From assembly GCF_000445125.1 (NCBI RefSeq), contig NZ_ATHL01000075.1, positions 83,810 to 147,809 of the forward strand: a stretch of DNA of 64,000 nucleotides, in the 5' to 3' direction. Below are positions 38,664-47,902 of this stretch, in pieces. Origin of the DNA: Novosphingobium lindaniclasticum LE124 (GTDB taxonomy: Bacteria > Pseudomonadota > Alphaproteobacteria > Sphingomonadales > Sphingomonadaceae). A program made the position numbers and the translations under genes. The notes beneath the pieces are model-generated. The model searched no databases, was not told the DNA's origin, and saw only the letters and a list, made by a program, of their open reading frames with translations. Positions within the stretch are counted from its first letter, which is position 1. Each line of letters begins with the position of its first letter.

Positions 38664-39812
38664 TCAGTAGAAATCGGGGTTGAGGTTTACGTCCCGCGTC
38701 GTCACGCGGCCGAACATGATCTTGTAGGCCCAGGCCGTGTAGGCCAGCACGATCGGCAGCAGCACCACGGTCACCAGCAGCATGATGAACAGCGTCGTGT
38801 GGCTGGACGAGGCATTCCACACCAGCAGGCTCGAACGCGGATCGATCGAACTGGGCAGGATGAAGGGGAACATCGACAGGCCCACCGAGGCGATGATGCC
38901 CAGGTTCGCCATCGATGATCCGGCGAAGACCAGCGTGTCCTTGCGCCCGCGGATGCCCATAAGAGCCACCAGCGGTCCGGCGAGGCCGAGCAGCGGCGCC
39001 AGGATCATCCAGGGATGCGCACCGTAGTTGGCGAGCCAGGCTCCGGCAGCATGGACCGTTTCGGTCATGCGCGGATTGGACGGTCCTGCTGCCTCGGCAA
39101 CTCCGGCAATCCTGTAACCGATGTCGCCCGTCGCCAGCCAGACGCCGCCCAGGGCGTAGAGCACGAAGGCTGCCAGCGCCGCGATCTGGCCGAAGCGCTG
39201 CGCACGATCGCGCACCGGGCCGTCTTCCAGCTTCAGCGTCAGCCAGCCCGCGCCGTGCAGCACCAGCATCGCCACGGAGACAAGACCGGCGAGCAGAGCG
39301 AAGGGGCTGAACAGTCCCAGCAGCGATCCTTCGTAGAAGCTGCGCAGATCGCTATCGAGCCGGAAGGGGACGCCCTGGAGGACGTTGCCCACCGCCACGC
39401 CGAAGACCAGCGCCGGCACGAAGCCGCCGACGAACAGCGCCCAGTCCCAGCGTTCGCGCCACGCGGCATCCGGCCTCTTCGAACGGTACTTGAAGCCCAC
39501 CGGGCGCAGGATGAAGGCGGCGAGCACCAGGAACATCGCCAGATAGAAGCCCGAGAAGCTCACCGCATAGACGAAGGGCCAGGCCGCGAAGATCGCGCCT
39601 CCGCCGAGGATGAACCACACCTGGTTGCCTTCCCAGGTGGGCCCGATGGCGTTGATCACCATGCGGCGCTCGGCGTCGGTGCGGCCCACGAAGGGCAGGA
39701 GCGATGCCGAGCCGAGGTCGAAGCCGTCGGTCAGGGCGAAGCCGATGAGCAGGATGCCCATCAGCGCCCACCAGATCAGCCGCATCGTTTCGTAGTCGAA
39801 GGGTATGGACAT
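38664..39812 (-). CDS. cydB: Cytochrome bd ubiquinol oxidase subunit II
   Basis: 382 residues with about eight to nine membrane helices. It starts MSIPFDYETMRLIWWALMG and has GFALTDGFDLGSASLLPF and INAIGPTWEGNQVWFILGGGA, matching the CydB family. It forms the heterodimer with CydA. It lies 13 bp after cydA, with CydX following. ATG 39812 fits the family start; the longer open frame is not needed. Confidence 0.95.
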   Translation of the reverse strand: MSIPFDYETMRLIWWALMGILLIGFALTDGFDLGSASLLPFVGRTDAERRMVINAIGPTWEGNQVWFILGGGAIFAAWPFVYAVSFSGFYLAMFLVLAAFILRPVGFKYRSKRPDAAWRERWDWALFVGGFVPALVFGVAVGNVLQGVPFRLDSDLRSFYEGSLLGLFSPFALLAGLVSVAMLVLHGAGWLTLKLEDGPVRDRAQRFGQIAALAAFVLYALGGVWLATGDIGYRIAGVAEAAGPSNPRMTETVHAAGAWLANYGAHPWMILAPLLGLAGPLVALMGIRGRKDTLVFAGSSMANLGIIASVGLSMFPFILPSSIDPRSSLLVWNASSSHTTLFIMLLVTVVLLPIVLAYTAWAYKIMFGRVTTRDVNLNPDFY

Positions 39813-39825
39813 TATGGCCTCCGTC

Positions 39826-41412
39826 TCATTCGGCCGGGATGGCGGTGAACGTGTTGGCGGGCGCCCGCTTGGGTGCAGGCTCGCCGTCATAGCTCTCGTA
39901 GATTTCGGGTCCCTTCCGGATCGTCGCCAGCATGAGCTTGACCTCGATCACCGCCAGTACGCTGTAGAGCGCCGTGAAGCCGAAGATCGTGGCCCAGATC
40001 TGGGTCGTCGTCAGGCTCGATGCGCCGAGGAAGGTCGGCAGCACCCCGTCCACCGCCCAGGGCTGGCGGCCGAATTCGGCGACAGCCCAGCCCACCTCGA
40101 TCGCGATCCACGGCGCGGGCATGGCGATCACCGCCAGCCGCAGGAACCACTTGCGATCGAACCGGCGACGGACCGAGAAGGCGAAGGCGGTCGCAAAGAA
40201 CACGATGAAGAAGAAGCCCAGCCCCGCCATGACGCGGAACATGAAGAACAGCGCCGGTACGTTGGGTACGGTGCTCCAGGCTGCCCTGGCGATCGTCGCG
40301 TCGTCCGCCTGGCGGGGGTCGGCCACGAAGCGCTTGAGCAGGAGGGCATAGCCGAGGTCGTTCTTGTGACGCTCCCAGGCTTCGCGCGCGGTCAGGTCGC
40401 CCCGGTTGACCTTGAGCTTCTCCACCGCGTCATAGGCGATCACGCCCTGACGAATGCGATAGTCTGCCCGCTCCACCAGCGGCACGATACCGGCCACCTC
40501 GCCCGAGAGGCTGCGCGTGGCGATCAGGCCAAGCACATAGGGCACCTTGATCTCGTAAGCCGTCTCATGCGCGGTGTTCGAAGGGATGCCGAAGAGCGTC
40601 AGGCCTGCCGGCGCCTTCTCGGTTTCCCACATGCCTTCCATCGCCGCCAGCTTCATCTGCTGGTTGTCGGTAAGCGCGTAACCGCTCTCGTCACCCAGCA
40701 CGACGACCGAGAGCGAAGAGGCAAGGCCGAACGCCGCCGCCACGGTGAAGCTGCGCTTGGCCATTTCGATATGGCGCCCGCGCAGGAGGTAGTAGCAGGA
40801 AACGCCCAGCACGAAGACGGCGGCGCAGACATAGCCCGCGCTGACGGTGTGGACGAACTTGGCTTGGGCCACCGGATTGAAGAGGACGTCCTTGAAGTTG
40901 GACACCTCCATGCGCATCGTTTCGGGATTGAAGACGGCCCCTACGGGGTGCTGCATCCAGCCGTTGGCGATGAGGATCCATAATGCCGAGAGGTTCGAGC
41001 CGACCGCGACCATGATCGTCGTCAGCAGGTGGCCGCGCTTGGACAGGCGGTCCCAGCCGAAGAACATCAGACCCACGAACGTGGCTTCGAGGAAGAAGGC
41101 CATGAGCCCCTCGATCGCCAGCGGAGCCCCGAAGATGTCCCCGACATAGTGCGAGTAATAGGCCCAGTTGGTCCCGAACTCGAACTCCATGGTGAGGCCG
41201 GTGGCCACGCCGAGCACGAAGTTGATGCCGAAGAGCTTGCCCCAGAACCGGGTGACGTCTCTCCAGATAGGACGGTCGGTTATGACATAGACACTCTCGG
41301 TAATGACGAGAATGAATGAAAGTCCAAGAGTCAAAGGTACGAAAAGAAAATGATACAGTGCCGTTAAGGCAAACTGCAGGCGCGATAGTTCAACCACTGC
41401 CATGTCGATCAT
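39826..41412 (-). CDS. cydA: Cytochrome bd ubiquinol oxidase subunit I
   Basis: 528 residues carrying hemes b558, b595 and d, which oxidise quinol and reduce O2 at high affinity. ELSRLQFALTALYHFLFVPL contains the b595-ligand His; the GRQPWAV motif and the quinol-loop segment METEKAPAGL-like (here MWETEKAPAGLTLFGIPS) with the conserved Lys and Glu are present. The loop is long, as in E. coli bd-I. I chose ATG 41412; ATG 41403 would also give a family-like start. A divergent FNR-type box lies about 130 bp upstream. Confidence 0.96.
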   Translation of the reverse strand: MIDMAVVELSRLQFALTALYHFLFVPLTLGLSFILVITESVYVITDRPIWRDVTRFWGKLFGINFVLGVATGLTMEFEFGTNWAYYSHYVGDIFGAPLAIEGLMAFFLEATFVGLMFFGWDRLSKRGHLLTTIMVAVGSNLSALWILIANGWMQHPVGAVFNPETMRMEVSNFKDVLFNPVAQAKFVHTVSAGYVCAAVFVLGVSCYYLLRGRHIEMAKRSFTVAAAFGLASSLSVVVLGDESGYALTDNQQMKLAAMEGMWETEKAPAGLTLFGIPSNTAHETAYEIKVPYVLGLIATRSLSGEVAGIVPLVERADYRIRQGVIAYDAVEKLKVNRGDLTAREAWERHKNDLGYALLLKRFVADPRQADDATIARAAWSTVPNVPALFFMFRVMAGLGFFFIVFFATAFAFSVRRRFDRKWFLRLAVIAMPAPWIAIEVGWAVAEFGRQPWAVDGVLPTFLGASSLTTTQIWATIFGFTALYSVLAVIEVKLMLATIRKGPEIYESYDGEPAPKRAPANTFTAIPAE

Positions 41413-41540
41413 GTCGAATCCCGCTGATTTTAGCAGCCTGAGGTATAGAGAAAGCAATTGCCTCAAGCGGGTTGGTTTCGTAGGGGCGCGTTAGGCTTGC
41501 TTCCGAAAGCTGTCAAACTTTACTTACGTGGTTACTTATT

Positions 41541-41554
41541 TTGATCTATGTCAA
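41541..41554. promoter_or_regulatory. FNR/Anr-type binding site between cydA and cydD
   Basis: TTGATCTATGTCAA fits the FNR consensus TTGAT-N4-ATCAA with one mismatch (G for A). It lies between the divergent cyd transcription units, which in many bacteria are oxygen-controlled. It overlaps the first possible cydD start codon. I could not identify a -10 at the exact spacing for either direction; TAAAGT on the minus strand (41517-41522) is the nearest candidate. Confidence 0.65.
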
Positions 41555-43100
41555 AATTGCCCGGTTCTTGATACCAAGCGCCTGGATCTTCGATATTGCC
41601 GGCGCGGCGCTCTTTGCATGGGGCGTGGCGAGCGGCGTGGATGCCGTTGAGCGAGGCGGGACTCTGTTGCCGTCGGCCGCATCGATAGTCGGAGGCGTGC
41701 TGCTGCGCGCGGCGGCGACTTGCGCGGTGAACCACATCGCGGTTTCGGCGGCGCGATCGGCAATCCATGGCCGGCGTGCCGCACTCTGGCGTCAATTGCT
41801 GGGCGGCAGACTTCCACGACCGGTTTCCAGCGGCGAGAGCGCCAGCCTGGCGCTGGATCACACCATGGCGATCGAGAACCGCGACGTGCGGTTCGCCCCC
41901 GTCAAGACGAGCGCGGTGATCGGCCCGCTCGTCGTGGCGCTGATCGTCGCTCCGGCAAGCTGGGTCGCATCCGCCATCATGCTGGGAACGCTGCTGCCCT
42001 TCACCCTGGGGATGATCCTGGCCGGCACCGCCTCCCGGCGGGCGGCCGAGCGCCAACTCGCTGCCCTCGCCGCCTTGTCCGGGCTGTTCGTGGACCGTGT
42101 GACGCATCTGCCGCTGATCCGCCACTTCGGCGCGGAAGCACGAATCGGCCGACAGGTCCGCACCGCGACGGGCGAAGTGGCGCGCCGGACGATATCGGTC
42201 CTGCGCACGGCCTTCCTGTCGAATGCGGTGCTGGAATTCTTCTCCGCCCTCTCGATCGCGCTGGTCGCCGTCTACTGCGGCTTTTCGCTTCTGGGCCTGC
42301 TGCCATTTCCCGCGCCGGAGAAGCTCACCCTGGTTCCGGCCTTCTTCGTGCTCGCCATGGCCCCGGAATTCTACCTGCCGATGCGCCGCCTCGCAGCGGC
42401 CTATCACGAGAAGCAGCTTGGCGAAGCCGCCGAACAGGCTCTCGCGCCTTTCGCGAGCACGCCCGCCCCTGATCCCCAAGCGGCGGCGGCCTTCGACGGC
42501 CTGCGCGTACAGCACCTGGTGCTGTCCTTCCCCGGCCTCTCTGTCGGCCCGCTCGACTTCGCGCTCGAGCGATGCGACCTGGCCGCCCTGTCCGGCGCGA
42601 CCGGCAGCGGCAAGACCAGCACGCTTGCCGCCATCGCCGGACAGCTCGTGCCTGCATCGGGCTGCATCGGTTCGCTTTCAGGCGAAGCGCTGCCGCATGG
42701 CGGCGTCGCCTGGGCCGCCCAGCGCCCCCTCCTGATCGCAGGGACGCTGGCCCGCAATCTCGCCCTGGCCGCGCCTTGCGCAAGCGAAGCGGATATCCTT
42801 GCCGTCGCCCGGCGAGTCGGACTGGGCGATGTCCTGGCTCGGCGCGGGGGCCTCGCCATGCCCATCGATCATGCCGGTTCCGGCCTCTCCGGAGGCGAGC
42901 GCCGGCGCATCGGCCTGGCCCGCGCCATCCTGTCGGGTCGCCCCCTGATTCTCTGCGACGAACCCACGGCCGATCTCGACGCGGAGTCTGCTGCCGCCGT
43001 GATCGCCCTGCTCAAAGAACTGTCGGCCGAGCGCTGCATCTTGGTCGCCACGCACGATCCCGCCCTGATCCGCGCATCCCGTATGGAGATCGCCCTGTGA
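41541..43100 (+). CDS. cydD: Cysteine/glutathione ABC exporter subunit CydD
   Basis: Half of the CydDC exporter, which sends cysteine and glutathione to the periplasm and is needed to assemble cytochrome bd. Up to 519 residues: about six helices (12-300), then an ATPase with Walker A GATGSGKTS (about 352), LSGGERRRIGLARAI (about 448) and Walker B LILCDEPTADL. No ATG fits; the candidates are TTG 41541 (inside the FNR box) or TTG 41568. The N-terminus is shorter than usual before helix 1. The stop overlaps cydC by four bases. Confidence 0.88.
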   Translation: MIYVKIARFLIPSAWIFDIAGAALFAWGVASGVDAVERGGTLLPSAASIVGGVLLRAAATCAVNHIAVSAARSAIHGRRAALWRQLLGGRLPRPVSSGESASLALDHTMAIENRDVRFAPVKTSAVIGPLVVALIVAPASWVASAIMLGTLLPFTLGMILAGTASRRAAERQLAALAALSGLFVDRVTHLPLIRHFGAEARIGRQVRTATGEVARRTISVLRTAFLSNAVLEFFSALSIALVAVYCGFSLLGLLPFPAPEKLTLVPAFFVLAMAPEFYLPMRRLAAAYHEKQLGEAAEQALAPFASTPAPDPQAAAAFDGLRVQHLVLSFPGLSVGPLDFALERCDLAALSGATGSGKTSTLAAIAGQLVPASGCIGSLSGEALPHGGVAWAAQRPLLIAGTLARNLALAAPCASEADILAVARRVGLGDVLARRGGLAMPIDHAGSGLSGGERRRIGLARAILSGRPLILCDEPTADLDAESAAAVIALLKELSAERCILVATHDPALIRASRMEIAL

Positions 43101-44773
43101 GTGCTCACCTCCCGACTGGCGCCGAGCCCCTGCCCGATCTGCTGGCCGCGGCCGGTGTCGCCCGCCGCCAGCTGTTCCTGGCGAGCCTCTGCAGCAGCTT
43201 CGCCGCGATCGCCGCCATCGGCCTGCTGGCGGTCTCGGGCTGGTTCCTGACTTCGGCCGCGCTCGCTGGCTCGGCCGGCCTCGCTGCTGCTGCGGCCTTC
43301 AACTACCTCGTCCCGAGCGCCGCCATCCGCCTCTTGGCGATCGTCCGCACCCTGTCCCGCTATGGCGAGCGCCTGCTTTCCCACAAAGTTGCCCTGGAAG
43401 GCATGGCGCAGCTGCGCGGATCGCTGTTCGACAAGCTCGCCGCGCAGGACAGCCGTCACGCGCCCGACACTTCCCCCGGCGAGGCCAGCACCCGGCTGAT
43501 CGACGATGTCGAGGCACTGGAGGACCTCGTGATCCGCCAGCCCGCCCGCCAGGCCGCGATCGTATCGGCCCTGGTCAGTCTGGCGCTCGTCGCCTTCGGG
43601 GGCGGGCGAGCACTGGTTTTCCTCTCGGTCGTGATGGCCGCCCTCCCTGTCCTGTTTCGCCGCATATCCGAGCGCCTCACGCGCGGCCCTGCGGAAGAGG
43701 CCGCCGCCGCGCTGGGACACTTGCGCATCCGCTACGTCGAACTGGCGGGCTGCCGCGCCGAGATCGCGGCCTATGGCCTGGCCGACGAGGCCCTTGTCGA
43801 ACTCGAACCCATTGCTCTGCGCCTCGACAAGGCACGCGCGGACCTGTTCCGGGCCGAAGCGCTGCAAGGTGCGCTGCTCTCCATCTATGGCGGCGCCGCC
43901 GTGGCCGGAATTCTGCTGCTGGCCCGCGAATCGGCGCCGATGGTAGCCCTGGCCATGCTGGCGACGGTCTCTGCCGTCGAAGCCATGGGCGGTCTCTCGC
44001 GCAGCCTCCTGCGCCGCGCGTCGCTGGATGCCGGGCTGCGACGGATCGCTGCGCTCAATGCGCTCGATGGCTGCCTTCACGAGCCCGTGATAGCCGCGCC
44101 CTCGCCCCTGACGCTCGGCACCCGCAGGTTTTCCGCCGGCGCGCGGGTCGCCCTCACCGGCCCATCCGGCTCGGGCAAGACGCGCATCCTGCTCTCGCTC
44201 GCGGGGATGCAGCCATCCTCCGCGCCATTGCGTATCGGCGAGGCGCCGCTCGAGGGGTTGTCCCCCGAGCATCTGAAGAGTCGCTTCGCACTCTCTCCCC
44301 AGGACGCTCCGATGCTGATCGGCACCGTGGCCGACAACTTGCGTCTCGCCCGCCCCGGCGTGACCGAATCGGACATGTGGGCAGCCCTGAAGGTCGCGCA
44401 GCTCGACCGGCGGATCGCCCGCAGCGAGGCCGGTCTCGATACGCCTGTCGACGAGGGCGGCGGCCTTCTTTCCGGCGGCGAGCGCAAGCGACTGTCCATC
44501 GCCCGCGCCCTCCTGGCCGGCCGCCCCTGGCTGATGCTGGATGAGCCGAGCGAGGGGCTCGATGCCGCAACGGAAGCCGCACTGGTGGAGAGCTTGCGGG
44601 GCTGGCTCGATCGCACCGGCAACGGCCTGATCCTCGTGTCCCACCGCAAGGTGCCTCTGGCCTTGTGCGAGGAGGAAGTGGAAGTAGCGGGGTTGAGCCA
44701 GGCATCCTCTCACGTGGCTAACGCTGGCACCCGAAAGGACTCTGGCGCCCGGAAGGACGCAGACACCGGATGA
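43097..44773 (+). CDS. cydC: Cysteine/glutathione ABC exporter subunit CydC
   Basis: 558 residues, partner of CydD. Membrane domain about 20-300 (LLAVSGWFLTSAALAG, AAAFNYLVPSAAIRLLAIVR, typical of CydC), then the ATPase with Walker A GPSGSGKTRI (about 354), LSGGERKRLSIARALL (about 457) and Walker B WLMLDEPSEGLD. GTG 43097 overlaps the cydD stop (GTGA). The last 35 residues (ASSHVANAGTRKDSGARKD) are not conserved. Confidence 0.92.
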   Translation: MSAHLPTGAEPLPDLLAAAGVARRQLFLASLCSSFAAIAAIGLLAVSGWFLTSAALAGSAGLAAAAAFNYLVPSAAIRLLAIVRTLSRYGERLLSHKVALEGMAQLRGSLFDKLAAQDSRHAPDTSPGEASTRLIDDVEALEDLVIRQPARQAAIVSALVSLALVAFGGGRALVFLSVVMAALPVLFRRISERLTRGPAEEAAAALGHLRIRYVELAGCRAEIAAYGLADEALVELEPIALRLDKARADLFRAEALQGALLSIYGGAAVAGILLLARESAPMVALAMLATVSAVEAMGGLSRSLLRRASLDAGLRRIAALNALDGCLHEPVIAAPSPLTLGTRRFSAGARVALTGPSGSGKTRILLSLAGMQPSSAPLRIGEAPLEGLSPEHLKSRFALSPQDAPMLIGTVADNLRLARPGVTESDMWAALKVAQLDRRIARSEAGLDTPVDEGGGLLSGGERKRLSIARALLAGRPWLMLDEPSEGLDAATEAALVESLRGWLDRTGNGLILVSHRKVPLALCEEEVEVAGLSQASSHVANAGTRKDSGARKDADTG

Positions 44774-46419
44774 CAGCCTTGATCGTGCCCGCTATCAGGC
44801 CGTCCCGCCCCGCTGAAGATGCTGGAACGGGGCTGGGCTCCAACAGGGCTGGGCATGAATCTGAGTTGCGCGGCAGGACAGTGACGATCAACGGACTTAC
44901 ACTCGCGGCGCTGCCGGTCGGCGCCATCCTGCTCGATGGGCTGGTCCGCCCGCGAGGCGGCAGATACCCGGTTTCCGTGGGTCGCAGCCTTGCCGGCACA
45001 TGGTTGCTGGCCTGGATGATGGCAAGCCTGACGGGCCTCTTCCTCTTCGCCTGCGGCAATCTTCCCGTGGCGGTCAGCCTCGCGCTCGGCCTGCTCGCTC
45101 TGCTGACGGTGGCCTCTAACGCCAAGCATGCGATGCTGGGCGAGCCCCTGCTGTTTTCCGACCTTGCGCTTATCGGGGCGATATTCCGTCATCCGCAGTT
45201 CTACCTGTCGGCAGTCGCCATCTGGCAGCGCATCGTCGCCGGCCTCATCGCGCTCGTGCTTTTCGCGCTGCTCGCTTGGCTCTTCGTCCCTGACGTGCAG
45301 CCGCACCTGATCGGAGCCGCGACGCTCGCCGTGAGCCTGGCGGTGCTTTGGCTTTCTCTACAATCGCCGCCCATGCGTGCCCTGGCGAAAGTTCCGGCCG
45401 CCCACGCCGACGTGCTTCGTCATGGGCTGATGGCGACCCTGCTGCTCTACTGGCTTCGTTGGCGGGACAGCCGCGATCCGGAGACTTGCGCCGAGGCGCC
45501 CCGCGCCCCCGCCCTTCAATCGCCGGAACTCGTGGTCGTCATCCAGTGCGAGAGTTTCGCGGACCCGGCCGAACTTTTCTCGAACCCGAATCTGGCGCTG
45601 CCCGGCCTGGCCGCCGCGCACGAAGGCGCGTGGCGATCGGGCAGGCTCGAGGTCAGCGGCTTCGGCGCCTATACCATGCGCACCGAATACGGAGTCCTGT
45701 TCGGCCTTGAAGAAGAGGACCTGGGATTCCGGCGCTACGATCCGTTCCTGACGGCGCTGGGCGATTCCTCCTATGCCCTTCCCGCTCGCCTGAAAGCCTC
45801 GGGCTGGCGTAGCGTCTTCGCGCACCCTCACGACATGCGCTTCTACGGCCGCGACAGGATCATGCCGGCCGCTGGTTTCGCCGAACTGGTGGGCGAAGAT
45901 CGCTTCGCCGCGCCTGCGCCCGGCGAAGGCCGCTATGTCACCGATGCCGCGATGGCCGACGAGATCGTCGCGATCGCCGCCGCTGCCACCGCGCCGACCA
46001 TGATCTATGCGGTCACCATCGAGAATCACGGTCCCTGGGCGCCCGACGGCCACCCCAGCGGCGATCTCAAGCAAAGCTACCTCCGGCTCGTGCGAAGAAG
46101 CGATGCGATGCTTTCGGACCTGATCGAACGACTCGGCGCTCTGCGGCGCCCGGCGCTCCTGGTCTTCTTCGGCGATCATCGCCCCAGCATTCCCGGTGCG
46201 ACGGCGCCGGGCGGGGACCGGCACACGCCTTACGTCATGGTTCGTCTGGACGACGCGGGCAAGCTCGCACCCGGCGGGTATTGCCGGCAGGACCTTACCC
46301 CGGCCGGATTGCACCATGCGATCCTCGGCGCCGTGCTGGGCGATGCCCTGCCCCAGGGAGATGCCGCCGCGCGGCCTACCCCGGCGGCGCCAGCGACAGA
46401 AGCAGCCGGTCACGCATAG
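44770..46419 (+). CDS. LTA synthase/sulfatase-superfamily membrane protein
   Basis: About 550 residues: five predicted helices (about 45-210), then an alkaline-phosphatase-like domain. Visible metal and nucleophile motifs: VIQCESFADP, GAYTMRTEYGVLFG (likely Thr nucleophile), FAHPHDMRFYGRDRIMPAAGF, TIENHGPWAP and LVFFGDHRPSIPG. Related proteins transfer phosphoglycerol or phosphoethanolamine onto glycans (LtaS, MdoB). It overlaps cydC by four bases (ATGA), so it is translated with cydDC. The first 40 residues are not conserved, so the true start may be later (for example ATG at about 44890). Confidence 0.82.
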   Translation: MTALIVPAIRPSRPAEDAGTGLGSNRAGHESELRGRTVTINGLTLAALPVGAILLDGLVRPRGGRYPVSVGRSLAGTWLLAWMMASLTGLFLFACGNLPVAVSLALGLLALLTVASNAKHAMLGEPLLFSDLALIGAIFRHPQFYLSAVAIWQRIVAGLIALVLFALLAWLFVPDVQPHLIGAATLAVSLAVLWLSLQSPPMRALAKVPAAHADVLRHGLMATLLLYWLRWRDSRDPETCAEAPRAPALQSPELVVVIQCESFADPAELFSNPNLALPGLAAAHEGAWRSGRLEVSGFGAYTMRTEYGVLFGLEEEDLGFRRYDPFLTALGDSSYALPARLKASGWRSVFAHPHDMRFYGRDRIMPAAGFAELVGEDRFAAPAPGEGRYVTDAAMADEIVAIAAAATAPTMIYAVTIENHGPWAPDGHPSGDLKQSYLRLVRRSDAMLSDLIERLGALRRPALLVFFGDHRPSIPGATAPGGDRHTPYVMVRLDDAGKLAPGGYCRQDLTPAGLHHAILGAVLGDALPQGDAAARPTPAAPATEAAGHA

Positions 46420-47152
46420 GGCGCGGCAGGAGCCGGTCGAACAGCCGCAGGACCGCGAACGGCCAGGGCATGACGGCATGGGCCTTGCCGCGCTCCACGG
46501 CCTGGGCAATGCGCGCGGCAACCTCCTCCGGCTGCAGCATGAGCGGCTTGGGTCCGGGAACCTGTCGTCCTGCGGCAGTATCTATGAAACCGGGGGAAAC
46601 CAGCGTCACGCCGACACCATGCTCCCGCACTCCGAGACGCAGAGCCTCGGAAAACCGCGTTAGCCCTGCTTTCGAACCGGAATAGGCCGCAGCGAAGGGT
46701 AACGCGTGGAACGCCGCCGCCGAACCGATCAGCACGATCCGGCCTGATTTCCGGTCCACCATGCGTGCGGCCATCGCCGCGGCCATGGCCGCCGGCGCGG
46801 CGAAGTTGATCACGCTCAATCGGGCCACGAGCCCTGGATCCTCCACTTTGTCCGTCGCGGCCCGGATATCCCCCAGGCCGGAGGCGAAAAGGGCCAGATC
46901 CACCGATCGGGCTTCGTCCTCCTCGATCAGGGCAGCGACCGCCGCCGGGATGTCGGCGATGTCCAATGACCGCAAGGTTACGGTCGCCCCCCGGGTTCGA
47001 CAGGTCTCCGCCAACTCCGTAAGACGCCGCAGATTACGGCCCCAGAGAGCGAGATGGACGCCGGAAGCGGCATAGTGGCGCGCCAGCGCGCCGCCCAGTC
47101 CTCCCGAGGCGCCGGTCACAAGAATTTTTAGCTGTGGGGAACCCGAGTTCAT
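46376..47152 (-). CDS. Short-chain dehydrogenase/reductase
   Basis: 258 residues with the SDR cofactor motif VTGASGGLGGALARHYA, catalytic Ser in VLIGSAAAFHALPF and the YSGSK (Tyr-x-x-x-Lys) pair. The C-terminal part (PWPFAVLRLFDRLLPRPMRDRLL) is a short amphipathic tail seen in membrane-associated SDRs. Its 3' end overlaps the convergent LtaS-like gene by 44 bp. The substrate is unknown; its neighbours hint at lipid or envelope modification. Confidence 0.87.
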   Translation of the reverse strand: MNSGSPQLKILVTGASGGLGGALARHYAASGVHLALWGRNLRRLTELAETCRTRGATVTLRSLDIADIPAAVAALIEEDEARSVDLALFASGLGDIRAATDKVEDPGLVARLSVINFAAPAAMAAAMAARMVDRKSGRIVLIGSAAAFHALPFAAAYSGSKAGLTRFSEALRLGVREHGVGVTLVSPGFIDTAAGRQVPGPKPLMLQPEEVAARIAQAVERGKAHAVMPWPFAVLRLFDRLLPRPMRDRLLLSLAPPG

Positions 47153-47253
47153 GGTGCTGCTTCCATGAAACTGACCGGTATTGTCAACATCTCAGCCGTT
47201 TGAGGTACTATTGCCTTGACACTCAACCACGCCTGTTGTTCGAGATCGACGCA

Positions 47254-47865
47254 ATGCCTTCGCTGAATCCTAGTCCGCAACGTATTCGATTGTTCAAGAG
47301 CGAAAGGCTCGAGCGGTTCACGTTGATCTCGCCGCGCACTTTCGCGGCGGCCTGGGCCGTGCTGCTTCCGGCGATCGCCTGGGCGGGCTGGGGCGCGGTG
47401 GATCCGGCCGGTGGACTGGGCCTGGTGCTGGCGGGCCTGGGCGTATGGACGCTCTTCGAATATGTCATGCACCGCTACATGTTCCATCTGGATACGGACG
47501 TGCCGGTGCTGAAATGGTTCGTGTTCCTGATGCACGGAAATCACCATGACGCGCCGAACGATCCCCTGCGCAGCCTCATGCCGCTGTCGGCCAGCGTGCC
47601 GATCGCGGCGGTGATCTGGGGCGTCTTCGCACTGCTGCTCGGGACGCCGGGAACCTGGCTGTTCCTGGGCTTCATGATCGGATACGTCATCTACGACGTG
47701 GTCCATTACGCCTGCCATCACTGGTCGATGAAGGGGAAGCTGGGTTCGGTGCTGAAGCGCCATCACATGCGCCATCACTACGTCGATGAGGATGGCAACT
47801 ACTCGATCTCCGCGATTTTCTGGGATCGGGTGTTCGGCAGCAAGATCCGCTCGCTCAAGCGGTAA
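47254..47865 (+). CDS. Membrane fatty-acid hydroxylase superfamily protein
   Basis: 203 residues with about four membrane helices. Di-iron His boxes are visible: HRYMFHLD, HGNHHDAP, HYACHHW and HHMRHHYVDEDGNY, the set of the fatty-acid 2-hydroxylase/sterol desaturase superfamily (FAH type). It could 2-hydroxylate acyl chains of sphingolipids or LPS-like lipids. ATG 47254 is chosen over an upstream in-frame ATG, because the conserved part and codon use begin there. The LpxO-like gene follows 38 bp downstream. Confidence 0.87.
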   Translation: MPSLNPSPQRIRLFKSERLERFTLISPRTFAAAWAVLLPAIAWAGWGAVDPAGGLGLVLAGLGVWTLFEYVMHRYMFHLDTDVPVLKWFVFLMHGNHHDAPNDPLRSLMPLSASVPIAAVIWGVFALLLGTPGTWLFLGFMIGYVIYDVVHYACHHWSMKGKLGSVLKRHHMRHHYVDEDGNYSISAIFWDRVFGSKIRSLKR

Positions 47866-47902
47866 TGATCGAAATGACGGGAAAGCCTCACCGGAAGCGA
47901 TA

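Noticed and set aside
42869..44713. Long open frame antisense to cydC and the end of cydD
   Set aside because: A shadow; the sense frames carry complete Walker and ABC signature motifs.
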